A DNA stretch of 64,000 nucleotides from Lumbricus terrestris (GCA_949752735.1 OX457036.1:12177607-12241606), one strand, 5' to 3'; counted from the stretch's first letter, positions 46,380 through 58,267 are shown. The notes: generated by a model from the sequence alone, not told the origin. A program made the numbers and translations.

Positions 46380-46429
46380 TGGATAATTAACCATCACGAC
46401 ATCCTCTTTGGTACTTATAGATTCCATCG
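46380..46429. repeat. 50-bp inverted repeat, left arm
   Basis: This arm is the exact reverse complement of 47303-47352. It begins TGGATAATTAACCATCACGA and ends ATTCCATCG. The sequence just outside (AACTTTTAT) is similar to that outside the other arm (AATATTTTAT). Confidence 0.9.
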
Positions 46430-47004
46430 CCCTTGTTTCCTCTCGCCTTGATTATGCTAATGCGATTTTTGTTGGCATTTCAGACTATGAGCTACATAGG
46501 CTGCAACGCATCCAAAATTCTTTAGCTCGGGTTGTGCTGCGTGTCCCACTACGATCAAGTTCCTCAGTTTTACTTCATCAGCTGCATTGGCTTCCTGTCG
46601 AGTTTAGGATTAAATTTAAATTGGCCTGTTTAACCTACAAATCCCTCTCTACCGGAACACCTCCCTACCTTAAGTCACTGCTTACTCCTTATATTCCTCC
46701 TCGTTGCCTGCGATCATCAAACATGGGTCTTTTAGTTGAACCTCGATGCAGAACTGTTATGGGCTCGCGTGCATTCCATGCCTCTGCTCCCAAAGAATGG
46801 AATCTACTTCCACTCTCTCTTCGTTGCTCAAATTCACTCCCTACCTTCAAAAAACGGCTCAAAACTCACTATTTCTCTTTGGCTTTCAACCACATGGACC
46901 TTTAACTGCATCTTCCTCTGGCGGCTAACTATCCGCGCCTCAGATTCACACTTTGGTGTGACCTTGCGCGCGTAATAAATTTATATAATAATAATAATAA
47001 TAAT
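46430..47004 (+). pseudogene. L2-type LINE C-terminus and tail
   Basis: One frame reads ALVSSRLDYANAIFVGISDY, then LHRLQRIQNSLARVVLRVPL, LLHQLHWLPVEFRIKFKLAC and FHASAPKEWNLLPLSLR with a stop at 46903-46905. This is the reverse transcriptase C-terminus of an L2-type LINE. The 3' UTR ends in (AAT)n at 46985-47004. It begins right at the inner edge of the 50-bp inverted-repeat arm. Confidence 0.85.
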
Positions 47005-47302
47005 GGTGAAATAAAATATAGTTATCAATTTATCATAATTATAGTCCAGGTCCTGCCCGCCTGGTAGACTTACAATAAAAACAGAAAATGTGTTTTACGT
47101 TTATTCAGTTAAAACTTCGTAATAATTTTATGCAAAAACGCGAACTAGTAGGTTCCCAATTAAGTACCAGGAACACTGCTAGTGTAGAAGGCATGCATGT
47201 CAAAGTTCCGGTCCCCAAGGCCGGGCCCGACCTGCGAGCCGTAGGTTGCCCACCTCTGCAATGATCAATCATTGCAAACAGCATAGGTTGCAGTTTTCTG
47301 AA

Positions 47303-47352
47303 CGATGGAATCTATAAGTACCAAAGAGGATGTCGTGATGGTTAATTATCCA
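47303..47352. repeat. 50-bp inverted repeat, right arm
   Basis: Exact reverse complement of 46380-46429, with 873 bp between the arms. Confidence 0.9.
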
Positions 47353-47742
47353 ATATTTTATGCAAGGCTATGGAACGCCAAAGTATCATTATAACGAGTT
47401 TCCGAATTTATTCTATCGCTGATCGCCGTTAAATAGTGCGCACGTGAGTAATATCACACACGCGCGCAGTTGAAAAAGCCCACACAGTGCTTGAGCTGTG
47501 ACAAATGCTTAGCTATTTTAGGCCGAGACTTATTATAGGCCTATGTCTATTGTAGTCTCATACCGCAGTTGACAGTTTTCGTCGAAAGTCTTCGGCCTAT
47601 AGCAGTTGAGTGCGCTTGTAAAAATTAAAATGCGGCCCCACAGGTCGATAAACGGGCTCATACATGTACATGTACATGTAGGCCTAGGCATTCAGATACA
47701 TATGTCATCGACCTACTTATTCTGGCCAGTGTAGAGTTTATA

Positions 47743-47743
<1 letters not shown>
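47353..47743. other. No gene identified
   Basis: Nothing recognised, except an ACATGTACATGTACATGTAGG motif near 47662. Confidence 0.4.
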
Positions 47744-47798
<55 letters not shown>

Positions 47799-47822
47799 GA
47801 GTAAGTAAGTAAGTAAGTAAGT
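47744..47822. repeat. (TAAG)n microsatellite
   Basis: Tetranucleotide array with one GTGA variant. Confidence 0.95.
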
Positions 47823-48481
47823 ATAGTCTTTGTTGCTCCATATTCGAAAGGCATAATGATGAAATAGTGATGAGACTGGTGGTGAGTGCATGCGTTAGAA
47901 ACGGTTCCTATAAAAAGAGAAGGGCCCATGGGCGCCCGCAGCATAGGTCAAGGGGGGTCGCGTGACCCCCCCTGGAAATCATGACAAAATATCAATAATG
48001 ATACTTTCTGGGAAAACGTCAGTGGTAAAACGGGAAATGATGCATTTGCACCCACCCCAATTTGGCCAATTGTTCAAACAGTTGACCTATTTTGCATACG
48101 CCGTACGGTGTTTAAAATACCACAACGAGGCCACAACATGGTCACAGTTTCTGAACTACATCCTCTAGCCTGTTGTATGTATGATACACAGAGTCACAGA
48201 CGCACAATTTCTGTGGTGTCTGACACAGTAATTAGATACGACTTGCATGGGGTGTTTGGAGGTATCTGGGGAATAGGTCAGCGCAGCTGGCGATGGACAG
48301 GGAGGAGTGGAGGAGATGCGTTGCCCGATATGCAGACTTCACAGGAAGGACTCAGTCATGGAGGTCTCAAAACACGACTCAGTATACTATATATATAAGG
48401 CACTGTCCACCAGGCAGAGACCTCTGGATAATAAATGCTCAAAGACGTGCAGACTAATTTCACCCTCTCAGTATATATTCA

Positions 48482-48504
48482 CACAGACACGCACACACAC
48501 ACAC

Positions 48505-48557
<53 letters not shown>
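48482..48557. repeat. (AC)n-(TA)n microsatellite
   Basis: An AC run to about 48504, then TA repeats to about 48557. Confidence 0.93.
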
Positions 48558-48559
<2 letters not shown>

Positions 48560-49499
48560 GCACGTCAATAACAATATATATATATATACAGGTCTATAGT
48601 CCGTAACCTATGAACCGTTTACAGCCGATGGGTACCGCAACCACCGTCTGACAGTGAGTGTAGAACAAGCATTATAGCCCCATGCAGTTGGATCACCTTT
48701 CGTTCCCTCAACACCCGGCGACCTGTAAGGTCGAATAAGGTGTTGAATGAGGATGCACAATGCACATGTCGGACGAGCATGAAGGAGATTCCTAAGACAA
48801 AGAGGCGAAATATGAGATACACACTACACAGAACTGACTGCGACAGATGAGGGGAATTAATAAAATTGGGCCGCAGAAGACCGAATCATTAGCATAGGCC
48901 CTAGTAGTGGCTTCTATCCCTATACAGGGCGGGCGCATTTGAGCCAAGTGAGAAACGGGGAGGGATCAGAAAAGAGCCAAACTCACGTCGGAAGGGCAAA
49001 GGCGGCCCTGAGAGTGGAAGGTCGGCCCGGGAGGGGAAGGAGAGGAATTGAGTCCGATTGTTTAGTAGGGATCGTAACTTCTGGCTGATGATTAGAGTTG
49101 CCTCAGAACTGGAGAGTGGATGATCAAAAAGAAAAGCTGACCGGGGACATGGACTCATGGAGTTCAGTTTATAACCTTTTATTCGTTACGGTTCGCACAA
49201 TCTGACGACAGCACAGCAGTACCCGAAACGACACACTGAGTTTTACTGAAATTTTTTCGAACTGCCATTAATGCACTGCAGAATGCTACGCCAGCAGTCT
49301 GCCTCGTCGCCTTCCAAACGCACACCACTCCGCCATCGCCCCAACGGATCCACGGTAGGCCAGGCCTATTATGTGAGTCTATTGAATTGGAAATCACAGT
49401 TGCAATTAATATAATGATTGGATAGACTTCAATTGTCGACATGCATGTCCTGTACTATTTTCTTTTATTTGAACTTGTTCCTTCCTTTCATTATCTGCA

Positions 49500-49600
49500 T
49501 TTTTCCAACTCAAGTCTTCTGCTTAACCTTGGCTCAGTGGACTGGGAGCACCTCTGTTCAGACTTCTTAAAGCGCCACTAAACAGCTTCCTGGAATGACT
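49500..49600 (+). repeat. L2-like 3' end scrap
   Basis: GGGAGCACCTCTGTTC then TTAAAGCGCCACTAAA resembles the common L2 3' end (GAGCGCCTCTGAG...GGCGCTAT). Confidence 0.35.
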
Positions 49601-50130
49601 GTGTGAGTGAATAGTATAATTACATAATATTATAATTGCATAGGGCCAAGATAGGTTGCATATCGACCTATTTAAAATTGAGTCTTCTTACATGTAATTC
49701 CATTTGAGTCTTTGATTGAAGTGAAGGCACACAGTGACAGTACAGATGGTTGACAAAAGTTCCACTTTGTAGCATATAAATTCACAAATGTTGCCTGGCA
49801 GACTGTGTATCTGTATATATATAACTATTTACTTATACATAATATTATATATATGGTTAAGGCTATGTTATGAACATCTGTCATGCCTGGCGTCAGGGAC
49901 CATGACCAGGGCTTCCCACATAAATAATTATTATTTCTGGCCAAGAAAACATGTTTGATCATTCATCCACAGTGTCTTGCACATAGGAAATAATTATTTT
50001 AACAAGCTGGCCAAGTTTTGCCCATGAATTTTCTCTGTGACCTGGAAAAACAGAACTGACGTCCCTGATACTGTTAGTCAGTTATTAGTGTTATAGCTTT
50101 TTTTTACTATGAATGTAGGCTTGGGCCTAC

Positions 50131-50165
50131 ATGGCACATGTAGGCCTTTGGCCTACATGTGCCAT
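50131..50165. repeat. Perfect hairpin, 16-bp arms
   Basis: ATGGCACATGTAGGCC and its exact complement are separated by TTT. The arms contain the GTAGGCC word that is abundant in this window. Confidence 0.85.
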
Positions 50166-50621
50166 AAATCTATAGTCAGAAATTGTTGAAAGATTTTGTT
50201 CGTCTCATTGCAAAAGACTCATAAACAGTAGTACGTACGTTATACTGAGAAAATGTAATTGTGTAAGCTGCCTAGTTTTTAATGACATTTTAAATATCTT
50301 AACTCTCCTGGTCATGACTGACCCCCCCTGCAAAAAATCCTGCGGGCGCCCATGGAAGGGCCTAAAGGAGGAGGGCGTCGCTAATGGTCTTTGTTACCCA
50401 CACAGTGACGTTAAGCTGCAACTACACACACTTCTTGAACCCATAGTCCGATGCGCATCACGAGTTATAATAGCGAGTCTTTATAGCGACTTCATTGTCT
50501 TGGACTCCGTGTCGCCTGCGTACGCAAAAAGCTACGCATGATCAGGGTAGGTGAGTCTATCCTCACCGTGTGTTCATCCAGTCCACAGTGTACAGTCGAT
50601 TGCACTCATTTTTTTAGAGCG

Positions 50622-50753
50622 CCTCTGATGAATATTCATCTTTAAACAAATTGGGCTACATAAATCCTCTGACGAATATTCATCTTCAAACAAATCGGGC
50701 TACATAAATCCTCTGATGAATATTCATCTTCAAACAAATTGGGCTACATAAAT
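50622..50753. repeat. 44-bp tandem repeat, three units
   Basis: Units start CCTCTGATGAATATTCATCT and end GGGCTACATAAAT, spaced exactly 44 bp (50622, 50666, 50710). The first is preceded by GAGCG, so the unit looks like an expanded L2/SINE 3' end. Confidence 0.9.
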
Positions 50754-51339
50754 GTGCAACATTATTGCGACTTCACTGTCGAGAGTTCTCTTTCATCGCT
50801 GATGCGACGACGGTCGCGTTGACTCGCGTATAAGTCGAAGTCTGTTATCCATTTCCTCTATACCACACCCCACTCACACCCCGTAAGTCTTACAGAGACA
50901 TGGTTGAAGTCTTGCTCCCACCAATATAGTAGACTTTTATCGCCCAGTTTTAACTTTTAACGACATACTCGGTGTGTTTATAGGCTGTTATTTTGTTGAC
51001 GTAGGATCAAGAACATGATCAATATCGCAGCGAAAGCTGTCGGCTGTTCAAAATGAGAACGCACAATAAATTATTATGCAGAGGTCAAAGCAGAGGTCAA
51101 AGGATCGACCCAAATGAGTCACGTAGACCCAAAGAGACAGGATTGGCCTCTGAACGCTGAACATGCTGACCCTGCAGTTCCACTAACGACCCTCAATTGA
51201 CCATGCACGCAGTTTTTTATATTAGCTTAGAAGTTTCACATTAAAGACACACGTATACATCATAAACCCTATGCATCATAAAAGATACATCACTATATTA
51301 GAATACTTTCAGTTTAAAAGCACTAAAAGATATCATTGG
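50754..51339. other. No gene identified
   Basis: No coding sequence recognised. A short GCAGAGGTCAAA direct repeat lies near 51080-51100. Confidence 0.4.
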
Positions 51340-51412
51340 CGTTGCCCTCCTCCTTCATACAGGCTTGGGACTGGCACTGACGGAGTACGAGCAGTGGCGG
51401 AGTAGATTCATA
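51340..51412 (-). repeat. Dispersed SINE/LINE 3' repeat, copy 1
   Basis: GCCCTCCTCC...GGCTTGGGACTGGCACTG...CAGTGGCGGAGT is shared with 62935-63005 and 63552-63622 and, in the opposite sense, 57425-57485 and 35840-35945. On the minus strand it contains CCAGTGCCAGTCCCAAGCC, a familiar invertebrate retroposon end. Confidence 0.55.
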
Positions 51413-51624
51413 ATTATATGCTGTATATAGGACTACTTTATATAGACCTGGTTTTCATTTTTGGATGTCGACAAGCGATACTATATATTATAGGCTATAG
51501 TCATAGTCTATGAATATAAATGAACAATATTCGGCTCTAAAGTCCGGTACGGCGGTGCTGAAGCACTTCTGTACGCTTCTAGATAATTAATCGGTGCCAC
51601 TTTGTTAGGCAAACGATAAAGACG

Positions 51625-51630
<6 letters not shown>

Positions 51631-51674
<44 letters not shown>
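51631..51674. repeat. (TA)n microsatellite
   Basis: Pure TA run. Confidence 0.93.
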
Positions 51675-51676
<2 letters not shown>

Positions 51677-51897
51677 TAAATTTGTATGTATAATGTATGT
51701 ATATATGTACGGTGTGTATACATTATATTCTTGGTCGGCTGCAATTTTGATGACTTTCCACATAGTCATCGACCGTTACATGTCTTTGATTTATAATCTT
51801 CAATTGTTGACAATGACATTTCAGCAGGTCATTAAGTAAATATACATAATTATGTATATACACACGCCTTCTGCATACCTAAATACACGTGCGCAAA

Positions 51898-52609
51898 TAC
51901 ATACATACATACATACATACATACATACATACATACATACATACATACATACATACATACATACATACATACATGCATACGTACATACATACATACATAC
52001 ATACATACATACATACATACATACATACATACATACATACATACATACATACATACATACATACATTCATACATACATGCATACATTCATACATACATAC
52101 ATACATACATACATACATACATACATACATACATACATACATACATACATACATACATACATACATACATACATACATACATACATACATACATACATAC
52201 ATACAAGCCTACATGCATACATACATACATACATACATACATACATACATACATACATACATGCATGCATGCATACATACATACATACATGCATACGTAC
52301 ATACATTCATACATACATACATACATACATACATACATACATACATACATACATACATACATACATACATACATACATTCATACATACATGCATACATTC
52401 ATACATACATACATACATACATACATACATACATACATACATACATACATACATACATACATACATACATACATACATACATACAACATACAAACAAACA
52501 AACATACATACATACATACATACATACATACATACATACATACATACATACATACATACATACATACATACATACATACATACATACATACATACATACA
52601 TACATACAA
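51898..52609. repeat. (ATAC)n array, about 710 bp
   Basis: A long array with ATGC, ATTC, ACGT and AAAC variants. A variant string (ATTCATACATACATGCATAC then ATTC) near 52065-52090 recurs near 52376-52400, showing block duplication within the array. All long Ile-His-Thr-Tyr or Met-Tyr-Val-Cys frames here are artefacts. Confidence 0.96.
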
Positions 52610-53360
52610 GCATATAATGTCGTACACACACATGGATGCATAATCCGATAAGCCAGCGGTTCATACCAGGTATGCGAGGACTGCTGCGTCAGCAACATCC
52701 GTTCACCTGGCAAAAATAAGAACAAAATGACGCATGCAATATATATTATATATCTATATAGGCCTATTACATAATATGTATAAAAACATCTCTGTATTAT
52801 ATATAATATATACATATATATATATACCTACACGCGGGAATGTGTGGTTTTCTTACTCAAAATCAATGAAGCTTATAATTATATTCTTCGGAGCAAAGGC
52901 GTACGCGTGTTTACTTTGCAGTGCTTTCGTTTTTCGGGTCTTATATGATTCACTCAAATGTCTTCGAAGTTCGGGAAACGGGAAGGATGCTAAAAATACT
53001 CTGTTGCAATGTGTAACATCAAGATCTTTGTGTAACATTGTGTATTGGGCATATACAGCCCTACAACACCTGTCACTGAATGTGTATCCATTCATTGTTC
53101 ACCATTTGATTAATTTAAGAACGAAACCATTACCATAGTCGATTGCTTACTTTGTATGAAAGGTTTCAATCTGACACTCATAATATTTTTATTATAGACG
53201 AGTTGGCCTATAGACAGCGCTGACGAGAGAAATTCAAGGCCCCTGCGCAGATAGCCCTGAGCTATCTTACGGCCTTATGAGAGTAAAAATTTGTAGAAAA
53301 CAAAGTGAAATAATTAAAAGACAGGTACTACCTACGATGTTAGGCCTATATTTTTGTATA
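52610..53360. other. No firm gene
   Basis: A plus-strand frame around 52865-53138 (about 90 codons, MKLIIIFFGAKAYACLLCSA at its start) has no motif I recognise and lies beside TA-rich repeat. Not called. Confidence 0.3.
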
Positions 53361-53798
53361 GGGGCCGTCCATAAAGTACGTCACGCTCCAGGGGGAGGGG
53401 GAGGGGGTGTAAGAAAGTGTGACAGTTTGTGACAGGGGGAGGGGGTCAGGCCATGTGTGACGTCACACATTTATTTTTTAAATTCTTTATTATATTTTAT
53501 GTTCTTAAGTAGTACCTAAAATCCGACCCGGCCCGGCCAGGCGTGTCTAAAACCCGTCCTGGCGAGATAAAAGTTGATTTCCCGTCACTATCAAAGCGTT
53601 TAGGGACACACGTCACTATCAGAGGGATTAGGGATAGTATCCTAGGGTTTAGAGGGTTAGGTAAATGGCTATGTTTTAAAAAAAATCGAAAGTGTGACGT
53701 ACTTTAGGGGGGGTCCGAGATTTGTGACAGTTTGTGACAGGGGGGAGGGGGGGTCAAAAATGGTCAAAAATAGCGTGACGTACTTTATGGACGGCCCC
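53361..53798. mobile_element. MITE with 27-bp perfect inverted repeats
   Basis: The ends begin GGGGCCGTCCATAAAGTACG and are identical for 27 bp. GTGACAGTTTGTGACAGGGG(G) repeats occur inside on both sides. ATA flanks both ends, suggesting a 3-bp target duplication. I know similar GGGGCCGTCCATAAA ends from other invertebrates but cannot name the superfamily. Confidence 0.88.
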
Positions 53799-54189
53799 AT
53801 ACAATATGATCTTATTCACTAAGGCTATTAATATAAATTTTGAGCCGATATTGCTGTTAGTTCTCTGCAAAATGCTATTTTAAAAGACTTAAACCACAAA
53901 CTTTACATAGAGCATATAATGATATATAGGCCTAACTACTTAGCGCGGGCCCTTAAAAGTTGCCCGGCTCCTGGGCATTGCCCCCATCCATTCCTCCCGT
54001 CGTAGCGGCCCTGAGCTTAGGGGTAAAAGAAGAAGAGCAGAAGCCCCGAAATAGAATTCAGTCCTGGCGCAGATTTGAACTTACGGTACCCAAACAACAT
54101 GTAGGCTACTGAACACTACAACACCTCAACACTGCACACTGCAGCAATACAACACTGCCCAAATCACATTTCAAAACCCGCTTTGAAGT
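53799..54189. other. No gene identified; weak tRNA-like trace
   Basis: The minus strand of about 54060-54125 has GTAAGTTCAAATCTGC, which recalls a tRNA T-arm, but no full fold was found. Confidence 0.3.
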
Positions 54190-54345
54190 CCAGCAGAATC
54201 GTAATCGAAAATCTCCAAACTTCTCAAGCGCTACTTGAAAACCAAGCGCGGGACACCAGCTTATTCACGAGCGCTGCGCTGAGTCAAAAGTGTTGTCCGT
54301 AAGAGTAGTCCAAAGGTGAACCGGGTTGAGTTACCATATGATCAG
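54190..54345 (-). repeat. L2-type LINE 3' UTR fragment 1
   Basis: The complement matches the 3' UTR of the LINE at 23026-26695: TGGACTACTCTTACGGACAA, then GCTCGTGAATAAGC and TCGATTACGAT at its end. Confidence 0.75.
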
Positions 54346-54419
54346 AATAGCTAGGGCAAACTGTGAATTAGGTAATTAATTCCGATAGCCAAATTATTCC
54401 ACATTCTTGAGCTAAGCTA

Positions 54420-54600
54420 ATGTTAAGCCTGGGGCACCAGCTTATTGACGAGCGCTGCATGCTTCGTGCCAGAGGGGTTGTACTGTACAGTAGAAAAAAT
54501 AGGTTGGTCTATCGACATTGTTTTTATCGAGCGCCTGTGAATAAGCTGGTTCCCGCGACTTCGCTTTTGTAGGCGCTGTAGAAGCTCTGAGTCTAATCGT
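54420..54600. repeat. L2-type LINE 3' UTR fragments, both orientations
   Basis: CACCAGCTTATTGACGAGCG (54434 on, minus sense) and GAGCGCCTGTGAATAAGC with CTTTTGTAGGCGCTGTAGAAG (about 54529-54588, plus sense) are pieces of the same 3' UTR in opposite orientations. Confidence 0.6.
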
Positions 54601-54790
54601 AATCGTAATCTCAAATTTCTATAGCGCTACTCGAAAGCGAAGCCCGGGTCACCGGTTTTTAACGAACGCTGCGTCGAGTCAAAAGTATGGTCCGTAAGAG
54701 TATGGTCCAATGGAGGTCCGGGTCCGGTTGCCGTGGGATCAGAGTGGAGGCGGAACAGCTGCTTAGGCGGGTGCCGTCTGGGATTACGAT
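54595..54790 (-). repeat. L2-type LINE 3' UTR fragment 3
   Basis: The complement has TTGGACCATACTCTTACGG, TTTGACTCGACGCAGCG, AGTAGCGCTATAGAAA and GATTACGATTACGAT tail units, matching 26480-26695. Confidence 0.75.
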
Positions 54791-55165
54791 AGATAGGCTA
54801 ACCATTATTTGTTTATGAGAGGTGCCAAGTGAGGATCTGAGTCCAATTGGCGGTAGGTAACCACTGACATGATACATCAGAGATGATTCTTAGAAAGACT
54901 ACATGAACCTGATTGTCGTTTGGAGTTATGTCTGTATACGATTGGAGTTACCGTCGTCGCGTCTGGCGCGAAATTACTTGTTCAGTGACCTTATGAATAT
55001 TCATGATCGAATATCAGCTTAGATATGAAACGGTATTTCCGGCGGGATTTTCCGCAGCCTCTGGGGAATTCCCATCTGCTGCTGCTACTACCGCAATCCG
55101 GAATCTGACCTCCGCAACACATCGCTGATGACTATGACAATTTGTTAACCGATTATTCCGATTAT
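54791..55165. other. No gene identified
   Basis: No feature recognised. Confidence 0.4.
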
Positions 55166-55250
55166 TTATCGATGATGATGATGACGATGATGATGATGAT
55201 GATGATGACGACGATGATGATGATGACGATGACGATGATGATGATGATGT
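55166..55250. repeat. (GAT)n microsatellite
   Basis: GAT array with GAC variants. Confidence 0.93.
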
Positions 55251-55525
55251 TGCCTAGATCTAATTTTGATTTTTTTTAAATACTAAGCCCATGTGAAGAC
55301 AGGTTTCTGAGCTCTTCCTATACTCTGTATGGCCTACATAAAATATTACACATATAATTATATATATATATACATACATAATATTATATGTAATTTATGA
55401 ATTAATTAATCAATTGATGTCTGTAGATGCATAGATTGCATATATATTATATATATGTAAAATGTATTTCTATATATGATATAATCATAATTTATGCGTT
55501 TGTTTGTTATAGAAGAACACTGAGA

Positions 55526-55527
<2 letters not shown>

Positions 55528-55577
<50 letters not shown>
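55528..55577. repeat. (CTG)n microsatellite
   Basis: About 16 uninterrupted CTG triplets, read as poly-Ala or poly-Ser by chance. Confidence 0.95.
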
Positions 55578-55578
<1 letters not shown>

Positions 55579-55814
55579 ATCTAGTACACATACGAATAAC
55601 ATTCAAACCATAAATGCGGATGTCTTGTGTGCACGTTTTACTTACTGCATGACTTGATTCACTTGAATGTTGTAGACTGCGGTTTAATTTTGGTGCGCCA
55701 TCGTTTAAGCCCTACGCATTTCACACCGGCGCTATATAAGTTTCTAAATAATAATAATATCAATATTAATAATACCAATACCAATTACCGTATAATTATG
55801 ATACTAATAACAGC

Positions 55815-55830
55815 ATTATTATTATTATTA

Positions 55831-55882
<52 letters not shown>

Positions 55883-55945
55883 CATCATTATTATTATCAT
55901 TATTATTATTATTATTTTTATTTATTTTTATTATTTTTATTATTA
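55815..55945. repeat. (ATT)n microsatellite
   Basis: ATT array with ATC and TTTTA variants. Confidence 0.93.
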
Positions 55946-56057
55946 TAATAATTTATTTCCGTTTCAAACTGTGCAAACAAATGTGCAGATGTGCAAACGC
56001 CTGACAAACACAGGCACAATGTGCTAATTGTTTTCCACAACTAAAACTAAAGAAACT

Positions 56058-56158
56058 TATTATTATTATTATTATTATCATTACTATTATTATTAATATT
56101 ATTATTATCATTATTATTATTATTATCATTATCGTTATCGTTATCATTATTATTTTTT
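56058..56158. repeat. (ATT)n microsatellite
   Basis: A second ATT array with ATC and GTT variants about 115 bp from the first. Confidence 0.93.
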
Positions 56159-56562
56159 TACCAGAGGTACCGCATCATCCCTCGGGATTTAAAAAATCAA
56201 GCTAAGAGCTGTTGTTGAATGTCTGGAAATTCAGGTTTCGTCAATCGTCATCCGCAACGTTAGTCAAAGTAGCACGAAATGCAATGGCGTTGTAGCGCTG
56301 AAAAACTGATTGCAGATAGAAATGCGGTGGAAGCGAAAGGTTGATCAGCTCCCGTGGCTCTCCAGAAACGGCCGAGAGGCATATATCATAGTGCAGAGTA
56401 TACAACCCCGCACCTTGTGAATGGTTTACTGCCCATTGTTCATTAGTCGGCCCAATCCCGATTGCTTATCACCTGCTCTGTTGTTTGCCGATTTCACTAT
56501 TGCCTTTGAGAATGTCACCTGCTATGTCAACTGTCATCCGTTAAATGTTCGCGTATATTATA
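56159..56562. other. No gene identified
   Basis: No feature recognised. Confidence 0.4.
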
Positions 56563-56570
56563 CCACCATA

Positions 56571-56820
56571 CAGTGGCGGCGGCGTTAGGGGGTTAGGCGG
56601 GGGGCTAAGCCCCCTATCAAAGGCTAACCCCCCCCCCCCCGTATCAAAGGCTAAGTCCTCCTAAAAAGGCCATCCGCGAGTTTTTTACATTGAAATTCCA
56701 CGAATTTCTGCCGATGACTAAAAAAGGTCGTCAGAAATTTTGGCGGATGTAAATGTTAAATTTCCTCCGCGATACTTCAGCCCCCCCCCCCCCCAAACTG
56801 AAATCCTGACGCCGCCACTG
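56571..56820. mobile_element. CAGTGGCGGCG MITE, inverted copy
   Basis: Ends are CAGTGGCGGCGGCG and GACGCCGCCACTG. Flanks CCACCATA (56563-56570) and CCACCACA (56821-56828) match at 7 of 8. GGGGGCTAAGCCCCC and two poly-C runs lie inside. It is in the opposite orientation to the copies at 13116, 28247 and 58268. Confidence 0.88.
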
Positions 56821-56828
56821 CCACCACA

Positions 56829-57424
56829 GGATATAACTATTATAGGTAAACGATTCTGTATGCGCACGTGAGATGATAAAATTAATGTCGATAACCTCAC
56901 TTATCAACGTTATACAACTTGGCGCATGTGCGCATTCCTCTTTCATGTATGGCCTACCTTTGACTTTGAACTGAGCCGTCTGCACAGTTTCCCGCCTTTT
57001 CGATCGCAGCCTTTTTGGCGCGATCTTTTTATCTGGGCCGTTTTAAGCGTGCGCTTTTCGAAGCCGTGTTCAAGATGCATGCCCTTATGATTATGGGCGC
57101 TCAGACCTTCGCACATATATGCGCTAGAGGTGCACATGGCCTCATCTCACTCCTCTGGAAAATATCTATGTTGTAGCTACTACTTTTTGCTTTTTAACAC
57201 ATTTATTCCCACTGAAGCACAAAGTAAATCGAGAAATTTAAAGTTAGAAACCCCTATGAAAATACCTTTTATTCATTATAACCTGATGAGCTGCTTCGCA
57301 TTCAGAAGCTCTTATTAAAGTAATCATCCATGAACATTGCATTTTGCTCCTTCTGGATCCTGCAAACTGCTTCTGCGGGCGCACTTGCCTATAATGATAG
57401 TGAATCTGAGACATGCAAGCAGTG
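56829..57424. other. No gene identified
   Basis: Unique-looking sequence without recognised motif. Confidence 0.4.
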
Positions 57425-57485
57425 AACTTCGCTGCTGCTGTGGGGCCAGTCCCAAGACTGAAGAAGGAAGGAGGGTGACGCTAAA
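57425..57485 (+). repeat. Dispersed SINE/LINE 3' repeat, opposite-sense copy
   Basis: GGGGCCAGTCCCAAGACTGA then GAAGGAGGGTGACGC is the complement of the repeat at 51340-51412. Confidence 0.45.
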
Positions 57486-57721
57486 GATCATATACAATAC
57501 ATATATATCCTATATACAATACAATACAATAAGGATCATGCATCTCTACACAGCAACAAACGATACTGGCGATGTTCCAATCTCGGTTGTGAGGTCTATT
57601 TGTGTATTGTCAGTCAGCATATGCTAACAAAGCTCAGTTCCAAACATTTTTAAAACCTAGTCTAGGCGTACACAAGTCATGTCATTGTTATCTGTTTATG
57701 CCTAATAACAGTAGACAAGCA

Positions 57722-57931
57722 GTTTCCAGTATGGTGGTGATGATGACTGCAGTGGTTTTAATAGTGATTGCTGTGGTGGCGGTTGGGTTGGTAGTGACGA
57801 CGACAATGATGGTGACGGTGATGGTGATGAATATGATGACGATGTTGCTGCTGTTGTTGTTCATGATGTTGTTGTTGTTGTTGATTATGATGTTGTTATT
57901 GTTGTTGTTGTTGCTGTTGTTGATGATGATA

Positions 57932-58001
<70 letters not shown>

Positions 58002-58077
58002 CGATGACGATGACGACGACGACGACGACGAAGACGACGACGACGACGAAGACGACGACGACGACGACGACGATGAC

Positions 58078-58130
<53 letters not shown>

Positions 58131-58135
58131 CAACG
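57722..58135. repeat. Mixed GAT/GAC/TTG trinucleotide array
   Basis: TGG and GTT-rich start, TTG units around 57840-57920, then GAT, GAC and GAT blocks to about 58131. The long Met, Ser and His frames are artefacts. Confidence 0.94.
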
Positions 58136-58267
58136 GTGACCACAACGTGAACGACGACTATACGAATCCATTGCTATTATTTTGAGAGTATATAGCATCA
58201 TTTTCCCACCAGAAATAATATTTCTCGTGGCATAGGCCTATTGATGTTACTCTCCAAATAATAACAT

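Larger units (their letters stand above)
47927..50354. mobile_element. hAT-type element, CATGGGCGCCCGCAG family, 2.4 kb
   Basis: The perfect 15-bp inverted ends CATGGGCGCCCGCAG are flanked by a perfect 8-bp duplication GAAGGGCC (47919-47926, 50355-50362). ACCCCCCCTG blocks lie just inside both ends. No transposase frame is seen. The interior holds AC/TA microsatellites (48482-48557), an L2-like 3' scrap near 49500-49600 and a 16-bp-arm hairpin (50131-50165). Confidence 0.93.

Noticed and set aside
49270..49345. Minus-strand TGGCGGAGTGG resembling an A box
   Set aside because: No matching B box; cannot be called a tRNA or SINE.
52865..53138. About 90-codon frame with a hydrophobic start
   Set aside because: No recognised motif, flanked by TA-rich repeats, within chance length for this composition.
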